In this document: positions 27,926 to 36,684 of the stretch, piece after piece
Layout: every line of letters starts with the position of its first letter
How positions within the stretch are numbered: the stretch's first letter is position 1
Assembly: GCF_020873875.1 (NCBI RefSeq)
Contig: NZ_JAHWGU010000002.1
Coordinates: 310,001 to 374,000 of the forward strand
Direction: 5' to 3'
Length of the DNA stretch: 64,000 nucleotides
DNA from: Actinoplanes sp. DH11
GTDB lineage: Bacteria > Actinomycetota > Actinomycetes > Mycobacteriales > Micromonosporaceae
Notes under the pieces: generated by a model
Seen by the model: the letters and a program-made list of their open reading frames with translations, nothing else
Told to the model about the DNA's origin: nothing
The model's database searches: none
Translations under genes and position numbers: made by a program

Positions 27926-28588
27926 TCAGGCTTCCTCATCCCGGTGGCCCCGGGGTGTGACGAGGGCGTCGGCGAGCGCGCGTGCCAGCCATCGCTCGTA
28001 CTCGTCGGGTGACCAGCCTCGATCCCCGACGAGCAGGTCGAAGACCTCGGGCGAGATGAGCGTCCAGACGACGTCGCACGCCCGGACCGGGTCCAGACCG
28101 GCGCGCAGGCCACCGGTGGCGGCCAGATGGCGCACGACACCGCCCGCGCCGGCCATCCGCTCCTGGTTGACGGTCTCCCGGAATCGGATCAGGTCGGGGT
28201 CGCCACCGCGGGCGCCGGCGAGCAGTTTGGCGAGCAGCGGACCCACCCGTTCGCCGATCCGGCGGGCGGCGAACGCGTACCGGGCCACCTTGTCCCGGGG
28301 ATCGGTCGCGGTGTACACCGCCCGGATCTCCGGCCGGTCGATCATCGGGATCGGCTCGTCGTCGCCGGCGAGCGTGACGTCGTAGACGTCCTTGATAAGC
28401 GCGGCCTTGGTGCCGAACGTCTTGTAGACCGTCTCGACCGAGACACCCGCATGCGTCGCCACCGCACGCATGGTGACCGCCGCCGGCCCGTGTTCGACGA
28501 GCAGCCCCCGGGCCGCGTCCATGATCCGGCGGCGCGTGAGCCGGGCCTGCTCGGCGCGGCGGCTGTTGTCGTACACGCGACGAGACAT
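27926..28588 (-). CDS. TetR-family transcriptional regulator
   Basis: A 220-residue repressor-type protein. The N-terminal helix-turn-helix covers about residues 18-65 (R-R-I-M-D-A-A-R-G-L-L, then A-V-A-T-H-A-G-V-S-V-E-T-V-Y-K-T-F-G-T-K-A, which is the TetR signature). The helical C-terminal ligand-binding part is specific to an unknown effector. ATG 28588 (M-S-R-R-V-Y-D-N-S) follows GGGGAG; a longer frame upstream is not needed. It is divergent from the broken SnoaL-like gene at 28651, 62 bases away, which was probably its original target. The gap is AT-rich and should carry both promoters. Confidence 0.92.
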   Translation of the reverse strand: MSRRVYDNSRRAEQARLTRRRIMDAARGLLVEHGPAAVTMRAVATHAGVSVETVYKTFGTKAALIKDVYDVTLAGDDEPIPMIDRPEIRAVYTATDPRDKVARYAFAARRIGERVGPLLAKLLAGARGGDPDLIRFRETVNQERMAGAGGVVRHLAATGGLRAGLDPVRACDVVWTLISPEVFDLLVGDRGWSPDEYERWLARALADALVTPRGHRDEEA

Positions 28589-28650
28589 TGCTTTGCCACT
28601 CCCCAGAATTCGATACTTCGGCAGTGTACTCAATATTCTCGGGAGGGATC

Positions 28651-28882
28651 ATGACCACCATCGATGCGGAAACCTGCATCCGATCCATGACGATCATGGG
28701 TTCCGGTGACCTCGACGACCTCAACCGGGTCGTTCATCCGCAGGCCACCAACCGTGAGGCCAAGGACGAGCCGCCGGCCTGCCGCGGGCAGGGGCCGGGG
28801 CTGGGTCCCGCCCACCCCGGCCTACCTGGTGCGGATGGCGCAGGCCAAGCGGCAGGCCCGCCGCGCGCAGACCCGCACCTGA
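28651..28882 (+). pseudogene. truncated SnoaL-like cyclase fused to another gene's tail
   Basis: The frame starts well: ATG 28651 after GGGAGGG, with M-T-T-I-D-A-E-T-C-I-R-S-M and H-P-Q-A-T-N-R-E-A-K-D-E-P, the beginning of a SnoaL/NTF2-like ester cyclase. Homology-like sequence stops near 28798, after about 50 residues of a family about 130-150 long. From 28805 a different frame reads V-P-P-T-P-A-Y-L-V-R-M-A-Q-A-K-R-Q-A-R-R and stops at 28882, which looks like the natural C-terminus of an unrelated protein. A deletion probably joined two genes and removed the rest of each. Confidence 0.6.
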
Positions 28883-28900
28883 AGCGGGGCGTGAACCGGT

Positions 28901-29251
28901 TCAGGCCGCGTCGCCGCTGAGCCAGTAACGTTCCTCCGAGGAGTGCCGGCCGGGATGGCCGTCGAACAGCGAGCAGTCCGGTTCCACCTCCTGCCGGGCC
29001 TGCCGGACCGGGCACCAGGTGTACGGGTTGATCTCGGACGCGCTGAGCGTCCACTGCGCCCACCACATCGTCTCTTCGACCTGCTGCGCCAGGGCGGCAT
29101 GGGAGCCCTCGTGGCCGCGTTCGAGTTCACAGCCCAGCTCCGATCGCACGGCCGGCGCCGGCGCCGGCAGGCTGTCGAGGAACGCCTGCTGCGCGGCGTC
29201 GAGCGTGATGCGGGCCGGACAGTTCATCAGTTCCGCGTCATCAATCGACAT
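28901..29251 (-). CDS. hypothetical Cys-containing protein
   Basis: A 116-residue soluble protein with four cysteines (in M-N-C-P, L-G-C-E-L, W-C-P-V and D-C-S-L) and several Trp in the centre (M-W-W-A-Q-W). Two similar half-motifs, C-E-L-E-R-G-H-E-G-S-H and C-S-L-F-D-G-H-P-G-R-H, each with Gly-His-x-Gly-x-His, suggest an internal repeat that could bind metal. ATG 29251 has no strong ribosome site. It is convergent with the broken cyclase and divergent from the chemoreceptor. Function unknown. Confidence 0.6.
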   Translation of the reverse strand: MSIDDAELMNCPARITLDAAQQAFLDSLPAPAPAVRSELGCELERGHEGSHAALAQQVEETMWWAQWTLSASEINPYTWCPVRQARQEVEPDCSLFDGHPGRHSSEERYWLSGDAA

Positions 29252-29426
29252 GGATGCATTATTGCCGAGGAGGCGCAGGCTTAACCGGTTTTTCTGACGG
29301 TATCTCGTTCGGCCCCGTACACCGTCCCGGTCTTGATCGGTCCGGCTGAACGCTCAGTACTCGCCGCGGGTGGTCGATGGTCCCTACGACGGGTGTCACG
29401 TTGCGCCCGCCGGACTCTGGAGTGGT

Positions 29427-31040
29427 ATGCGTCTGCGGGATGTGAGCGTCGGGAAGCGCCTCGGCGCGTCGTACCTGGTTCTCACCGCGCTGATCGTCAC
29501 CTGCGCGGGAACCGGGTGGTGGGGCCTGCGCCAGCAGGCCGCGGCCCAGCGGGACCTGGCCGCACTGGAACGGGTTCGCGACGACATCCAGGCGGTCAAG
29601 TACAACGCCGCGGACGTGACCGGCTGGCAAGGTCTCGTGGTCGCCGACGTGGGGGCGTTCGGCTATGCCTACGCCACCGGGCCCGAGGGCTTCAACCGCC
29701 AGGGCGAGCTGAAGTCGAAGGACGCCATCTACGCCGGCCTGGCCGCCACCAACACGGCCGACATGACCGCCGCCGAGCGGGACGAGTTCGCCAAGCTCAA
29801 GCCCGCGTGGGACGAGTTCTTCACCTGGGACGCCACCGTGATGCGGTGGCTGTCCGCCGACACCAAGGCCGCTCGCGCCAAGGCGATGACGAGCATCAAC
29901 GGCGGGGAGGCGTCGGCCTCCTACAGCAAGGTCCTGGACATCACCGCGAACCTCGACGCCTCGGTGAACGATCGCGTCGAGGCCCTTCGCACCGAGGTCG
30001 ACGACGCGCAGAACACCGCGCTGACCGTCCTCGTCGCCGCCCTGGCACTGGCCGTCGTCCTGGCGGTGCTGATGGGCGCCTGGGTCACCCGTTCGGTGGT
30101 CGGCCCGCTGGTCACCGTGATGGCGGCGCTGCGGCGGCTCGCCGGCCGTGATCTCACCGCGCGGGTGAGCGTGGACCGCCGCGACGAGCTCGGCCGGCTC
30201 GGGGACGCCCTGAACCAGACGGCAGAATCGCTGCGCGCGACGATCTCCGCGATCGCCGGGCACGCCGGGACGGTCTCCTCCGCCTCGCAGGAGCTGTCCC
30301 AGGTCTCCGCACAGATCGCCGGGGCCAGCGTGGACATGGACGCCCAGGCCGCGGCGGTGGCGTCCTCGGCCGGCAACGTCTCCGGCAACGTGCACACGCT
30401 GCAGGCGGGCAGTTCCGAGATGACCCAGGCGATCGACGAGATCGCGCGCAACGCCGGCGAGGCCGCCCGGGTCGCCGGCGAGGCGGTCAGCGTGGTCGAT
30501 CAGACCAACCACACCGTCGGCAAACTGAGCGAGTCCTCCGCTGAGATCGGCAAAGCCGTCGCCATGATCACCGCGATCGCCGAGCAGACCAATCTGCTGG
30601 CCCTCAACGCCACCATCGAGGCCGCCCGGGCCGGCGAACTGGGCAAGGGCTTCGCCGTGGTGGCCGGCGAGGTCAAGGAACTGTCGCAGGAGACCGCGCG
30701 GGCGACCGACGAGATCGCCCGCCTCGTCAAGGCCATCCAGACCGACTCGTCGCACGCGGCGGGCGCGATCGACCAGATCGGCGCGGTGGTGGCCCGGATC
30801 AGCGACTTCCAGACCTTGATCGCGGCGGCGGTGGAGGAGCAGACCGCGACCACCAGCGAGATGGGCCGCAACGTGAGCGAGGTCGCGGACAGCAGCGCGG
30901 ACATCGCCACCAACATCGCCGGAGTGGCCACCGCCGTGGGAGCCACCACGGCGATCGCCGGCCGGGCGCGGGAGAACGCGGAGAGCCTGGCGCGGACCAG
31001 CACCGAGCTGCGCGAACTCGTGGCCGAGTTCACGCTCTGA
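29427..31040 (+). CDS. methyl-accepting chemotaxis protein
   Basis: A 537-residue transmembrane chemoreceptor. One membrane helix ([14 protein letters not shown]) lies near 15-32, followed by a periplasmic-side four-helix-type sensor (about 33-195). A second helix ([15 protein letters not shown]) and a HAMP domain (about 215-270) come next. The signalling domain has the conserved hairpin [20 protein letters not shown]. It would relay to CheA/CheW, which are not in the window. ATG 29427 with GGAG upstream is the start. No C-terminal CheR-binding pentapeptide is visible. Confidence 0.93.
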   Translation: MRLRDVSVGKRLGASYLVLTALIVTCAGTGWWGLRQQAAAQRDLAALERVRDDIQAVKYNAADVTGWQGLVVADVGAFGYAYATGPEGFNRQGELKSKDAIYAGLAATNTADMTAAERDEFAKLKPAWDEFFTWDATVMRWLSADTKAARAKAMTSINGGEASASYSKVLDITANLDASVNDRVEALRTEVDDAQNTALTVLVAALALAVVLAVLMGAWVTRSVVGPLVTVMAALRRLAGRDLTARVSVDRRDELGRLGDALNQTAESLRATISAIAGHAGTVSSASQELSQVSAQIAGASVDMDAQAAAVASSAGNVSGNVHTLQAGSSEMTQAIDEIARNAGEAARVAGEAVSVVDQTNHTVGKLSESSAEIGKAVAMITAIAEQTNLLALNATIEAARAGELGKGFAVVAGEVKELSQETARATDEIARLVKAIQTDSSHAAGAIDQIGAVVARISDFQTLIAAAVEEQTATTSEMGRNVSEVADSSADIATNIAGVATAVGATTAIAGRARENAESLARTSTELRELVAEFTL

Positions 31041-31236
31041 CGAGTCCCCGCCGCGACACGGGCCACGGGATTCGGCGATGGTGGCCGTCCGTTCACCCGT
31101 ACCATTCCTGCCGCTCATGTCCGGCGAGGACAGTCGTGGGATTGACGGATGACGCTGCCGGCAGTGGCGGCTCGAAGCCGGGTCCGCCTGCTCGCCATCC
31201 GCCTGTGCCGTGTGCCGAGAGCCGGGGGAAGATGCG

Positions 31237-32775
31237 ATGGCGATTTCCGTGCTGGTCGACTGGCTCGGTGCCCAGCAGGGCGTCAGCAGCCTCGTCGCCG
31301 CGCTCGTGCTGGCCGTCGGGCTCACCCTGTTCAACCAGTTCCAGGCGCGACGCAAGCGGGTGTTGTCGTTCCGCGTCCGGTTCAACTCACCACTGGGGTT
31401 CAGCCCCGCCTATGCCAGGCTCGTCGCGCGGGTGATGGACCAGGAGAACACCCACATCACCGAGCCTGCTCTGGTGGTGGCCAAAGTCAAGAACGTCGGC
31501 CGGACGGCGATCTCCCGGCATGACTACAAGACATTCGAACTCGAGTTTCCCGGCCGCAAGACCATCGCCGCGGGGTTCACCGAGGAGAAGCCCGAGGCGC
31601 TGAGCAACGAGTTCAAGGACTTCGCCTGGCACCTCGGCGGCGCGGTTCTCGCACTACCGCGGGTCGACCTCAACCCGGCCGAGGAGTACAAGGTGGTCGT
31701 CCTGCTCTCCAATGAGGGAGCAGGCCCCAACCCGCCGGCGAAGGCGGTCGCCCGGCTGGCCGAAGGTGGCCTGGTCACGCAGGCCGACACACCGCGAACC
31801 CGCCGCACCACCATCGCCGGGGCCGCGGTCAGCGCCCTGCTGGCCGGCGCCCTGGTGACCACTGTGCTCTTCGCGAGTTCGCAGCAGAAGGCGGGCACCT
31901 CCGCCAGCGCACCGGTCTGCGCGGCGGGTGAACTGACCGTGGAAGGATCCAGTGCCTTCGCGGGAATCGCCTCCCATCTGGCCCGGCAGTACATGACCTA
32001 CTGCGACGACGCGAAGATCACCGTGATCGCGGCGGGCAGCTTCGAAGGTCTCGACCATCTGCAGAACGCCACCCCCGAGCAACGGCCACGACGACTGGCC
32101 CTGGCCGACGGCAAGTTCATCGGGTTCGCCGACCTGGTTCCCAGCCGCAGTCTGGCCGTCGTGCCCTACAGCGTGGTGGTCCACAACGGTGTCGCGGTCA
32201 CCGACCTGTCCGCCGGCACCCTGCGCCGCATCTTCCGGGGCGAACTGGGCGACTGGCGCGACGCCGACACGTCGCTGGACGCGGCGCCGGTCCGGGTGGT
32301 GGCTCGCGACGACCGCTCGGGCAGCAGAAGGACGCTGGAGACCTACGTGCTCGACGGCAGGCAGGCCGGCGCCACCAGCGACTCCTGCGACGTGCTGCGT
32401 GAGGGTGTCGCCAGGTCACAGCCGGTGATCTGCGAGCAGACCACCACCAGCGACGTCCTGACCAAGGTCCGCAGCCGGCCGGGCGCGATCGGATACGTGG
32501 ACACCCCCAACGCGCTGCTGACCCCCGGAGTGAAACAGGTCAGGCTCGGCGGGCAGGCCGCCACCATCGACGACATCCGCGCCGGCTATCCGTTCTGGAC
32601 CGTGGAATACCTCTACAGCTACGGAGACCTCGACCGGACCGACCCGCTGACCCGCTCGTTCGCGAACTACCTGATCGACGCGGAGGCCCGGTCCATGATC
32701 GCCGCGCAGCAGTACGCGCCGTGCGTGCGCACCGACGGAACACCGGAACCGCTCTGCACGACCCCGCGGGAATAG
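31237..32775 (+). CDS. membrane-anchored PstS-like substrate-binding protein
   Basis: A 512-residue protein. A membrane helix (about 8-28, S-L-V-A-A-L-V-L-A-V-G-L) precedes a ~150-residue beta-rich domain that should be cytoplasmic, then a second helix (about 190-210). The remainder is a type 2 periplasmic-binding fold like PstS: T-V-E-G-S-S-A-F then V-V-A-R-D-D-R-S-G-S-R-R-T-L-E, G-A-I-G-Y-V-D-T and a final A-N-Y-L-I-D. Phosphate-binding proteins normally carry a signal or lipobox, so a double-anchored form is unusual. It lies between two chemoreceptors, with no Pst permease genes near. It could sense rather than transport an oxyanion; that is inference. GGGGGAAG precedes ATG 31237. Confidence 0.82.
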   Translation: MAISVLVDWLGAQQGVSSLVAALVLAVGLTLFNQFQARRKRVLSFRVRFNSPLGFSPAYARLVARVMDQENTHITEPALVVAKVKNVGRTAISRHDYKTFELEFPGRKTIAAGFTEEKPEALSNEFKDFAWHLGGAVLALPRVDLNPAEEYKVVVLLSNEGAGPNPPAKAVARLAEGGLVTQADTPRTRRTTIAGAAVSALLAGALVTTVLFASSQQKAGTSASAPVCAAGELTVEGSSAFAGIASHLARQYMTYCDDAKITVIAAGSFEGLDHLQNATPEQRPRRLALADGKFIGFADLVPSRSLAVVPYSVVVHNGVAVTDLSAGTLRRIFRGELGDWRDADTSLDAAPVRVVARDDRSGSRRTLETYVLDGRQAGATSDSCDVLREGVARSQPVICEQTTTSDVLTKVRSRPGAIGYVDTPNALLTPGVKQVRLGGQAATIDDIRAGYPFWTVEYLYSYGDLDRTDPLTRSFANYLIDAEARSMIAAQQYAPCVRTDGTPEPLCTTPRE

Positions 32776-32812
32776 CGACCCACCGGATTCCGGCGCCCGG
32801 CCGGCGAGGCGA

Positions 32813-34402
32813 TCACAGCGTGAAGCGCTCGACGATGCGGCGCAGGTCGCCGGACATGTCGGCGAGGTGTGCGGCAGCCCGGTCGGTCTCACCGACGCCG
32901 GTAGTGGTCTGCTGCACCGACGCTGCCACCGCGTTGATCGTCTCGGCTACCCGGCTACCCGCCTCGGCGGCCTCGCTGACGTTGCGGCTCATCTCGTTGG
33001 TGGTGACCGTCTGCTCCTCCACCGCGGAGGCGATGGTGGTCTGGAAGTCGTTGATCCGGGCGATGATCTCGCTGATCTCTTCGATCGCGGTGACGGCCCC
33101 CGCGGTGTCGGCCTGGATGGCGGCCACTCGCTGCCCGATGTCCTCGGTGGCCCGCGCGGTCTCCTGGGACAACTCCTTGACCTCGCTGGCCACGACCGCG
33201 AAGCCTTTGCCCATCTCGCCGGCCCGGGCCGCCTCGATTGTCGCGTTCAGCGCGAGCAGGTTGGTCTGCTCGGCGATCGCGGTGATCGTCTTGATGACGT
33301 CACCGATCTGAGCGGACGACTCGTTCAGCTTGGCCATCACCGCGCTGGTCCCGGCGGTGACGTCCACCGCGCGCGACGCCACCTGTGCCGCCTGGGTCGC
33401 ACTCTCGCTGATCTCGCGGATCGAGGCGCCCATCTCTTCCGACCCGGCGGCCACGGTCTGGATGTTGACGGACATGGTCGCCGCCGAGTCGGCCACCGCG
33501 GCGGCCTGCCGGGCACCCTGATCGGCGCTGGCAGCAGTGTGCCGGCTACTGCCGGCCAGCGTACCGGCCTCGGTGGCCAGCGACTCCGAATGCGCGGCCA
33601 GATCGGTCACGGTCTCCCGCAGCGTGCCGGTCGCCCGGCGCAGTGCGTCGGCCATGTGCCCCAGCTCGTCGCGCTGCTCGACCTGCGGGTCCCCGGACAG
33701 GTCGCCGGCCGCCACCTGGTCGAGCACCCGGGCGACGCGGTGCAGTGGCTGCACGATCAGGCGAGCCACATAGAGCGCGCCGACGACCGCGAAGAGCAGA
33801 GCACCACCGAGCACCGCGACGATCACCGTCCGGGTCCGCGTGACCATGCGGTCGAACTCCTGGCCCGCGAGCAGCGCCTTGTTGGCGTACTCGATCTCCG
33901 CGCCGAGCAGGCCCTCGTAAGTCTTGCGCAAGTCCCGGTTGTCACCGAGCGCCAGCTCGGTAGCCGCTTCGGGTTGGGTCTTGTATGTCTGGAACTCGGC
34001 CTGCACCGCGGTGAACCACGTGTCGGTGGCGGCTTTGATGGCATCCACGCGCGCCTCGGCATCGGCGTCGGCGGCCACCGCACGCGCTGCGGCAAGAGCG
34101 GTGTCGACGCCCTCCTTACGCCCGAGCGCCTCCTCCGCGAAACTGTCATCACCACGGATCAGATACCCGCGCTCGTCGTTGGCCGCCGCCTTGGCGGTCA
34201 ACGCGGCGTCGTTCAGGTTGGTGCTGTAGGGCAGCACCTCGGCGATCTCCCGGTTACGAGTGCTCTGCAGGTCAGCGATGCCGACGAGGCTCAGCGCGCC
34301 CGTCGCCACGGTGCCGGCGACCGCGACGCCGGCGACCGCGAGCACTTTGGCAGACACCTTCCGGTCCCGGAACCACTGCCCCGGACCACCTTTACCGCCC
34401 AC
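32813..34402 (-). CDS. methyl-accepting chemotaxis protein
   Basis: A chemoreceptor of about 529 residues, convergent with the PstS-like gene. A first helix ([11 protein letters not shown]) lies near residue 20, then a ~150-residue helical sensor containing [13 protein letters not shown], a four-helix-bundle MCP signature. A second helix ([17 protein letters not shown]) precedes HAMP. The signalling hairpin [20 protein letters not shown] is intact. AAAGGA touches the ATG at 34408, so I prefer the in-frame GTG at 34402, six bases after it. It closely resembles the chemoreceptor at 29427 in the signalling half but not in the sensor. Confidence 0.93.
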   Translation of the reverse strand: MGGKGGPGQWFRDRKVSAKVLAVAGVAVAGTVATGALSLVGIADLQSTRNREIAEVLPYSTNLNDAALTAKAAANDERGYLIRGDDSFAEEALGRKEGVDTALAAARAVAADADAEARVDAIKAATDTWFTAVQAEFQTYKTQPEAATELALGDNRDLRKTYEGLLGAEIEYANKALLAGQEFDRMVTRTRTVIVAVLGGALLFAVVGALYVARLIVQPLHRVARVLDQVAAGDLSGDPQVEQRDELGHMADALRRATGTLRETVTDLAAHSESLATEAGTLAGSSRHTAASADQGARQAAAVADSAATMSVNIQTVAAGSEEMGASIREISESATQAAQVASRAVDVTAGTSAVMAKLNESSAQIGDVIKTITAIAEQTNLLALNATIEAARAGEMGKGFAVVASEVKELSQETARATEDIGQRVAAIQADTAGAVTAIEEISEIIARINDFQTTIASAVEEQTVTTNEMSRNVSEAAEAGSRVAETINAVAASVQQTTTGVGETDRAAAHLADMSGDLRRIVERFTL

Positions 34403-34713
34403 GTTCATTCCTTTCGCCGACAACCGTCCCATCGGCAATGGGCCGCCTCGCCTGAGCGATCGTCAGCCCGCACGGACACCGCCGCCGCACCGTGCGGTTC
34501 ACGCGTCATCCGGGCACTCACCATCGCATCCCGTCGTTGTTCCGCTGCAATTCCTCAGACATTGGTTGTTTACCAAGAATTAAGCAGTTCATTTGCTCTG
34601 GCGCCGTGATCTGGCCGTGACCGAATGAACTTTTCCGGCCGCCACTCGACCGGTCCGGTGAACGGCTTTAATCTGGCAAGTCGGAGAAACACCGGATAAC
34701 GGAAGGTAAAGCA
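34403..34713. other. divergent promoter region, chemoreceptor and STAS genes
   Basis: No gene is supported in these 311 bases. The stretch around 34555-34640 is AT-rich and likely contains promoters for both genes. The STAS gene has GGAAGG seven bases before its ATG. I saw no clear operator. Confidence 0.4.
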
Positions 34714-35037
34714 ATGACCGCTACCACGGTCGACGTCAACACCGGGCCCGACGGCACTCTCGTCGTCCATCCCCGTGGAATTCTCGACGCCACGGATGCA
34801 GTCGGACTGCGCCGCACACTCGTGCAAGCCATCCGTCACACGCGGCCGCTGCGCCTCGTCCTGGATCTCGCCGACGTGCACGACCTCGATCCGATCAACC
34901 TGGGCACCCTCGCCGCCGCCTGCCACCTCGGCGACGATCACCAGGTCGCGGTCTTCCTCGACCACTGCCCGGCCGCCCTGGCGGCCCGGCTGACAGCCGC
35001 CGGAGTCCCCCGCCATCGGCTGCGCGACGTCGGCTGA
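34714..35037 (+). CDS. STAS-domain protein (anti-anti-sigma-like)
   Basis: A 107-residue single STAS domain, the fold of anti-sigma antagonists such as SpoIIAA and RsbV. Typical features are the N-terminal strand with V-V-H-P-R-G-I-L-D-A, and the segment R-L-V-L-D-L-A-D-V-H-D-L-D-P-I-N. Where canonical antagonists have the phosphorylated Ser in D-S-S-G, this one has L-D-P-I-N-L-G, with no Ser or Thr in that loop. It may therefore act without the usual phosphorylation switch, or in another complex. The gene stands alone, followed at once by a strong hairpin. GGAAGG precedes ATG 34714. Confidence 0.85.
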   Translation: MTATTVDVNTGPDGTLVVHPRGILDATDAVGLRRTLVQAIRHTRPLRLVLDLADVHDLDPINLGTLAAACHLGDDHQVAVFLDHCPAALAARLTAAGVPRHRLRDVG

Positions 35038-35038
35038 C

Positions 35039-35067
35039 AGCCGGCTCACCCGCCGTGTGAGCCGGCT
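35039..35067 (+). terminator. terminator after the STAS gene
   Basis: An 11-base perfect stem, AGCCGGCTCAC with GTGAGCCGGCT, closes a 7-base loop directly after the STAS stop codon. No U-tract follows, as is common in high-GC actinobacteria. The convergent hydrolase gene ends at 35082, so it may serve both directions. Confidence 0.7.
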
Positions 35068-35081
35068 CGGACGAACGCGTC

Positions 35082-35792
35082 TCAGCGGGCGCTGCCGGCG
35101 GCGTTCTGCGCGGCGGTGACGATGACGTCGGCGACCACGTCGGCCTGGGTGATGAACAGGGCGTGACTGCCCGGGACGTCGGTGACGGTCGCGCCGATGC
35201 GCTTGGCCATGTGCTGCAGCATCGCCTGGTCGAACGCCCGGTCCTCGGTCGCGATGACGGCCCAGCTCGGCTTGTCCCGCCACGCGGCGCTTGTCACCGG
35301 TGTGGCGAAGGCCGCCATGTTGACGGGCACCTGCGAGTCACTCAGGAACGCGGCTTCGGCGTCGTCGACGTCCGCGGCGAACCCGGCCTGGAACTTGTCG
35401 CGGTTGAGGAACCCGTACCCGTCCTCGGTCACGTCGATGACGAAGTCGGGTGTCGCGGCGAATCCCTCGTACTGCTGGGCGGTGGTCTCCCCCGCGTCGG
35501 GCGCGAGCGCCGAGACGTAGACCAGCCCGGCGACGTCCGGGTGCACGCCCGCCTCGGTGATCACTGTGCCGCCCCAGGAGTGACCGACCAGGATCGTCGG
35601 GCCGCCCTGCCGGTTCAGCACACGCGTGGTCGCCGCGACGTCGTCCGCCAGCGAGGTCAGCGGGTTCTGCACGACCGTTACCCGGTAGCCCCGGGCGGTC
35701 AGCCTGTCGTACACGCCGCGCCAGCCCGAACCGTCGGCGAACGCGCCGTGGACCAGCACAACGTTCTTGATCTCTTGACCGGTGGTGCTCAT
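35082..35792 (-). CDS. alpha/beta hydrolase
   Basis: A 236-residue alpha/beta-hydrolase. The N-terminal strand and oxyanion motif read N-V-V-L-V-H-G-A-F-A-D-G-S-G-W. The nucleophile elbow is V-G-H-S-W-G-G, and a C-terminal G-S-H-A-L-F supplies the likely catalytic His. The pattern resembles the short esterases related to plant salicylate and nitrile esterases (EstC/MES type). There is no signal peptide, so it acts in the cytoplasm. ATG 35792 has GGAGGGAAG upstream. A perfect 16-base palindrome lies 46 bases before the start, so the gene is probably repressed by a dimeric regulator not identified in the window. Substrate unknown. Confidence 0.92.
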   Translation of the reverse strand: MSTTGQEIKNVVLVHGAFADGSGWRGVYDRLTARGYRVTVVQNPLTSLADDVAATTRVLNRQGGPTILVGHSWGGTVITEAGVHPDVAGLVYVSALAPDAGETTAQQYEGFAATPDFVIDVTEDGYGFLNRDKFQAGFAADVDDAEAAFLSDSQVPVNMAAFATPVTSAAWRDKPSWAVIATEDRAFDQAMLQHMAKRIGATVTDVPGSHALFITQADVVADVIVTAAQNAAGSAR

Positions 35793-35837
35793 CAGACTCT
35801 TCCCTCCGTGGTTGCGCCGACGATCCCCGCCGCCGCC

Positions 35838-35853
35838 ATGCAATATATTGCAT
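35838..35853. promoter_or_regulatory. 16-bp perfect palindrome, hydrolase operator
   Basis: ATGCAATATATTGCAT is a perfect 16-base palindrome and strikingly AT-rich for this genome. It lies 46-61 bases upstream of the hydrolase ATG, about where the promoter should be. The form is that of a MarR- or GntR-type operator. The remaining sequence to the next gene at 36073 shows nothing else of note. Confidence 0.6.
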
Positions 35854-36072
35854 GCAGCCTTGCGCGAAGACCACGTCGATTTGTCGGGGCGCGCACATCG
35901 CGTGCATACCGCAGACCCGCCCGCACACGCTCCCGCGAGACGACGGCACACCCTGCCGGCGCTCGCGCCCGGTCGACGACCGGGCCGGGCCGCGCCGAGG
36001 CCAGCCGGGCGCTACTGTCCGACAGCATCCATCGACGTGATCACCTCAGTGAGCCGCTCCGGGAGGACGACG

Positions 36073-36525
36073 ATGCCCCGCTGCCTGACCCGGCTGGAGA
36101 CGGAGACGCTCGTCTCGCGCCGGATGATCGTGCTGCTCGACGACGCCGGTGACTACGGACTGTCCGAACAGGACTGGCTGTCGGTCACCCCGAACTGCGT
36201 GGTGGCGATCAGCGCCGGCGCCACCGACCACTACGCGCGCGTGACCGTGGAGGTCTGGGACGAGACGCCGCCCCTGCTCGAGGGCTGGGAGAGCGGGAAG
36301 GCGGGGCGCGTCCGACTGGACAGCGGCTACCTGGAGATCCAGCCCACCGACTCGCACGTCGTACGGATCGGCCCGCCCGGCCGCTACGAGTTGCGGGCCT
36401 ACAGCGACGGGCGGTCGCGCATCGCCGCCCTGACGCCGCGCGCCGGGGTTGACGAGCTGCGCGGCGTGGAGGCGTTCCTGTTCCAGTTCTGGCCGGCCGC
36501 CTCCGTGGAATCGCTCCCACGGTGA
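36073..36525 (+). CDS. hypothetical protein
   Basis: A 150-residue soluble, acidic, beta-rich protein (M-I-V-L-L-D-D-A-G-D-Y-G, V-T-V-E-V-W-D-E, Y-L-E-I-Q-P-T-D, Y-E-L-R-A-Y-S-D-G-R). It resembles small competence- or SUKH-unrelated beta-sandwich proteins found alone in actinomycetes, but I recognise no family. ATG 36073 follows GGGAGGAC at normal spacing. It stands between the hydrolase (divergent) and the nuclease gene (same strand, 160 bases on). Function unknown. Confidence 0.7.
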   Translation: MPRCLTRLETETLVSRRMIVLLDDAGDYGLSEQDWLSVTPNCVVAISAGATDHYARVTVEVWDETPPLLEGWESGKAGRVRLDSGYLEIQPTDSHVVRIGPPGRYELRAYSDGRSRIAALTPRAGVDELRGVEAFLFQFWPAASVESLPR

Positions 36526-36684
36526 GTTGGCACTTCTCCCGGTAAAGCGGTCGCAACCGAAGCAACCCGGTCAGCACGGGGCAGTGGCCCACCAGCAGCC
36601 GCGCTAGCTTCCCGTTCCATCTAACCCCGTCGATGAGCGTCGCGCATGGAAGCCGGCGCCGGGACGGAACCGGAAGGGAACGAC

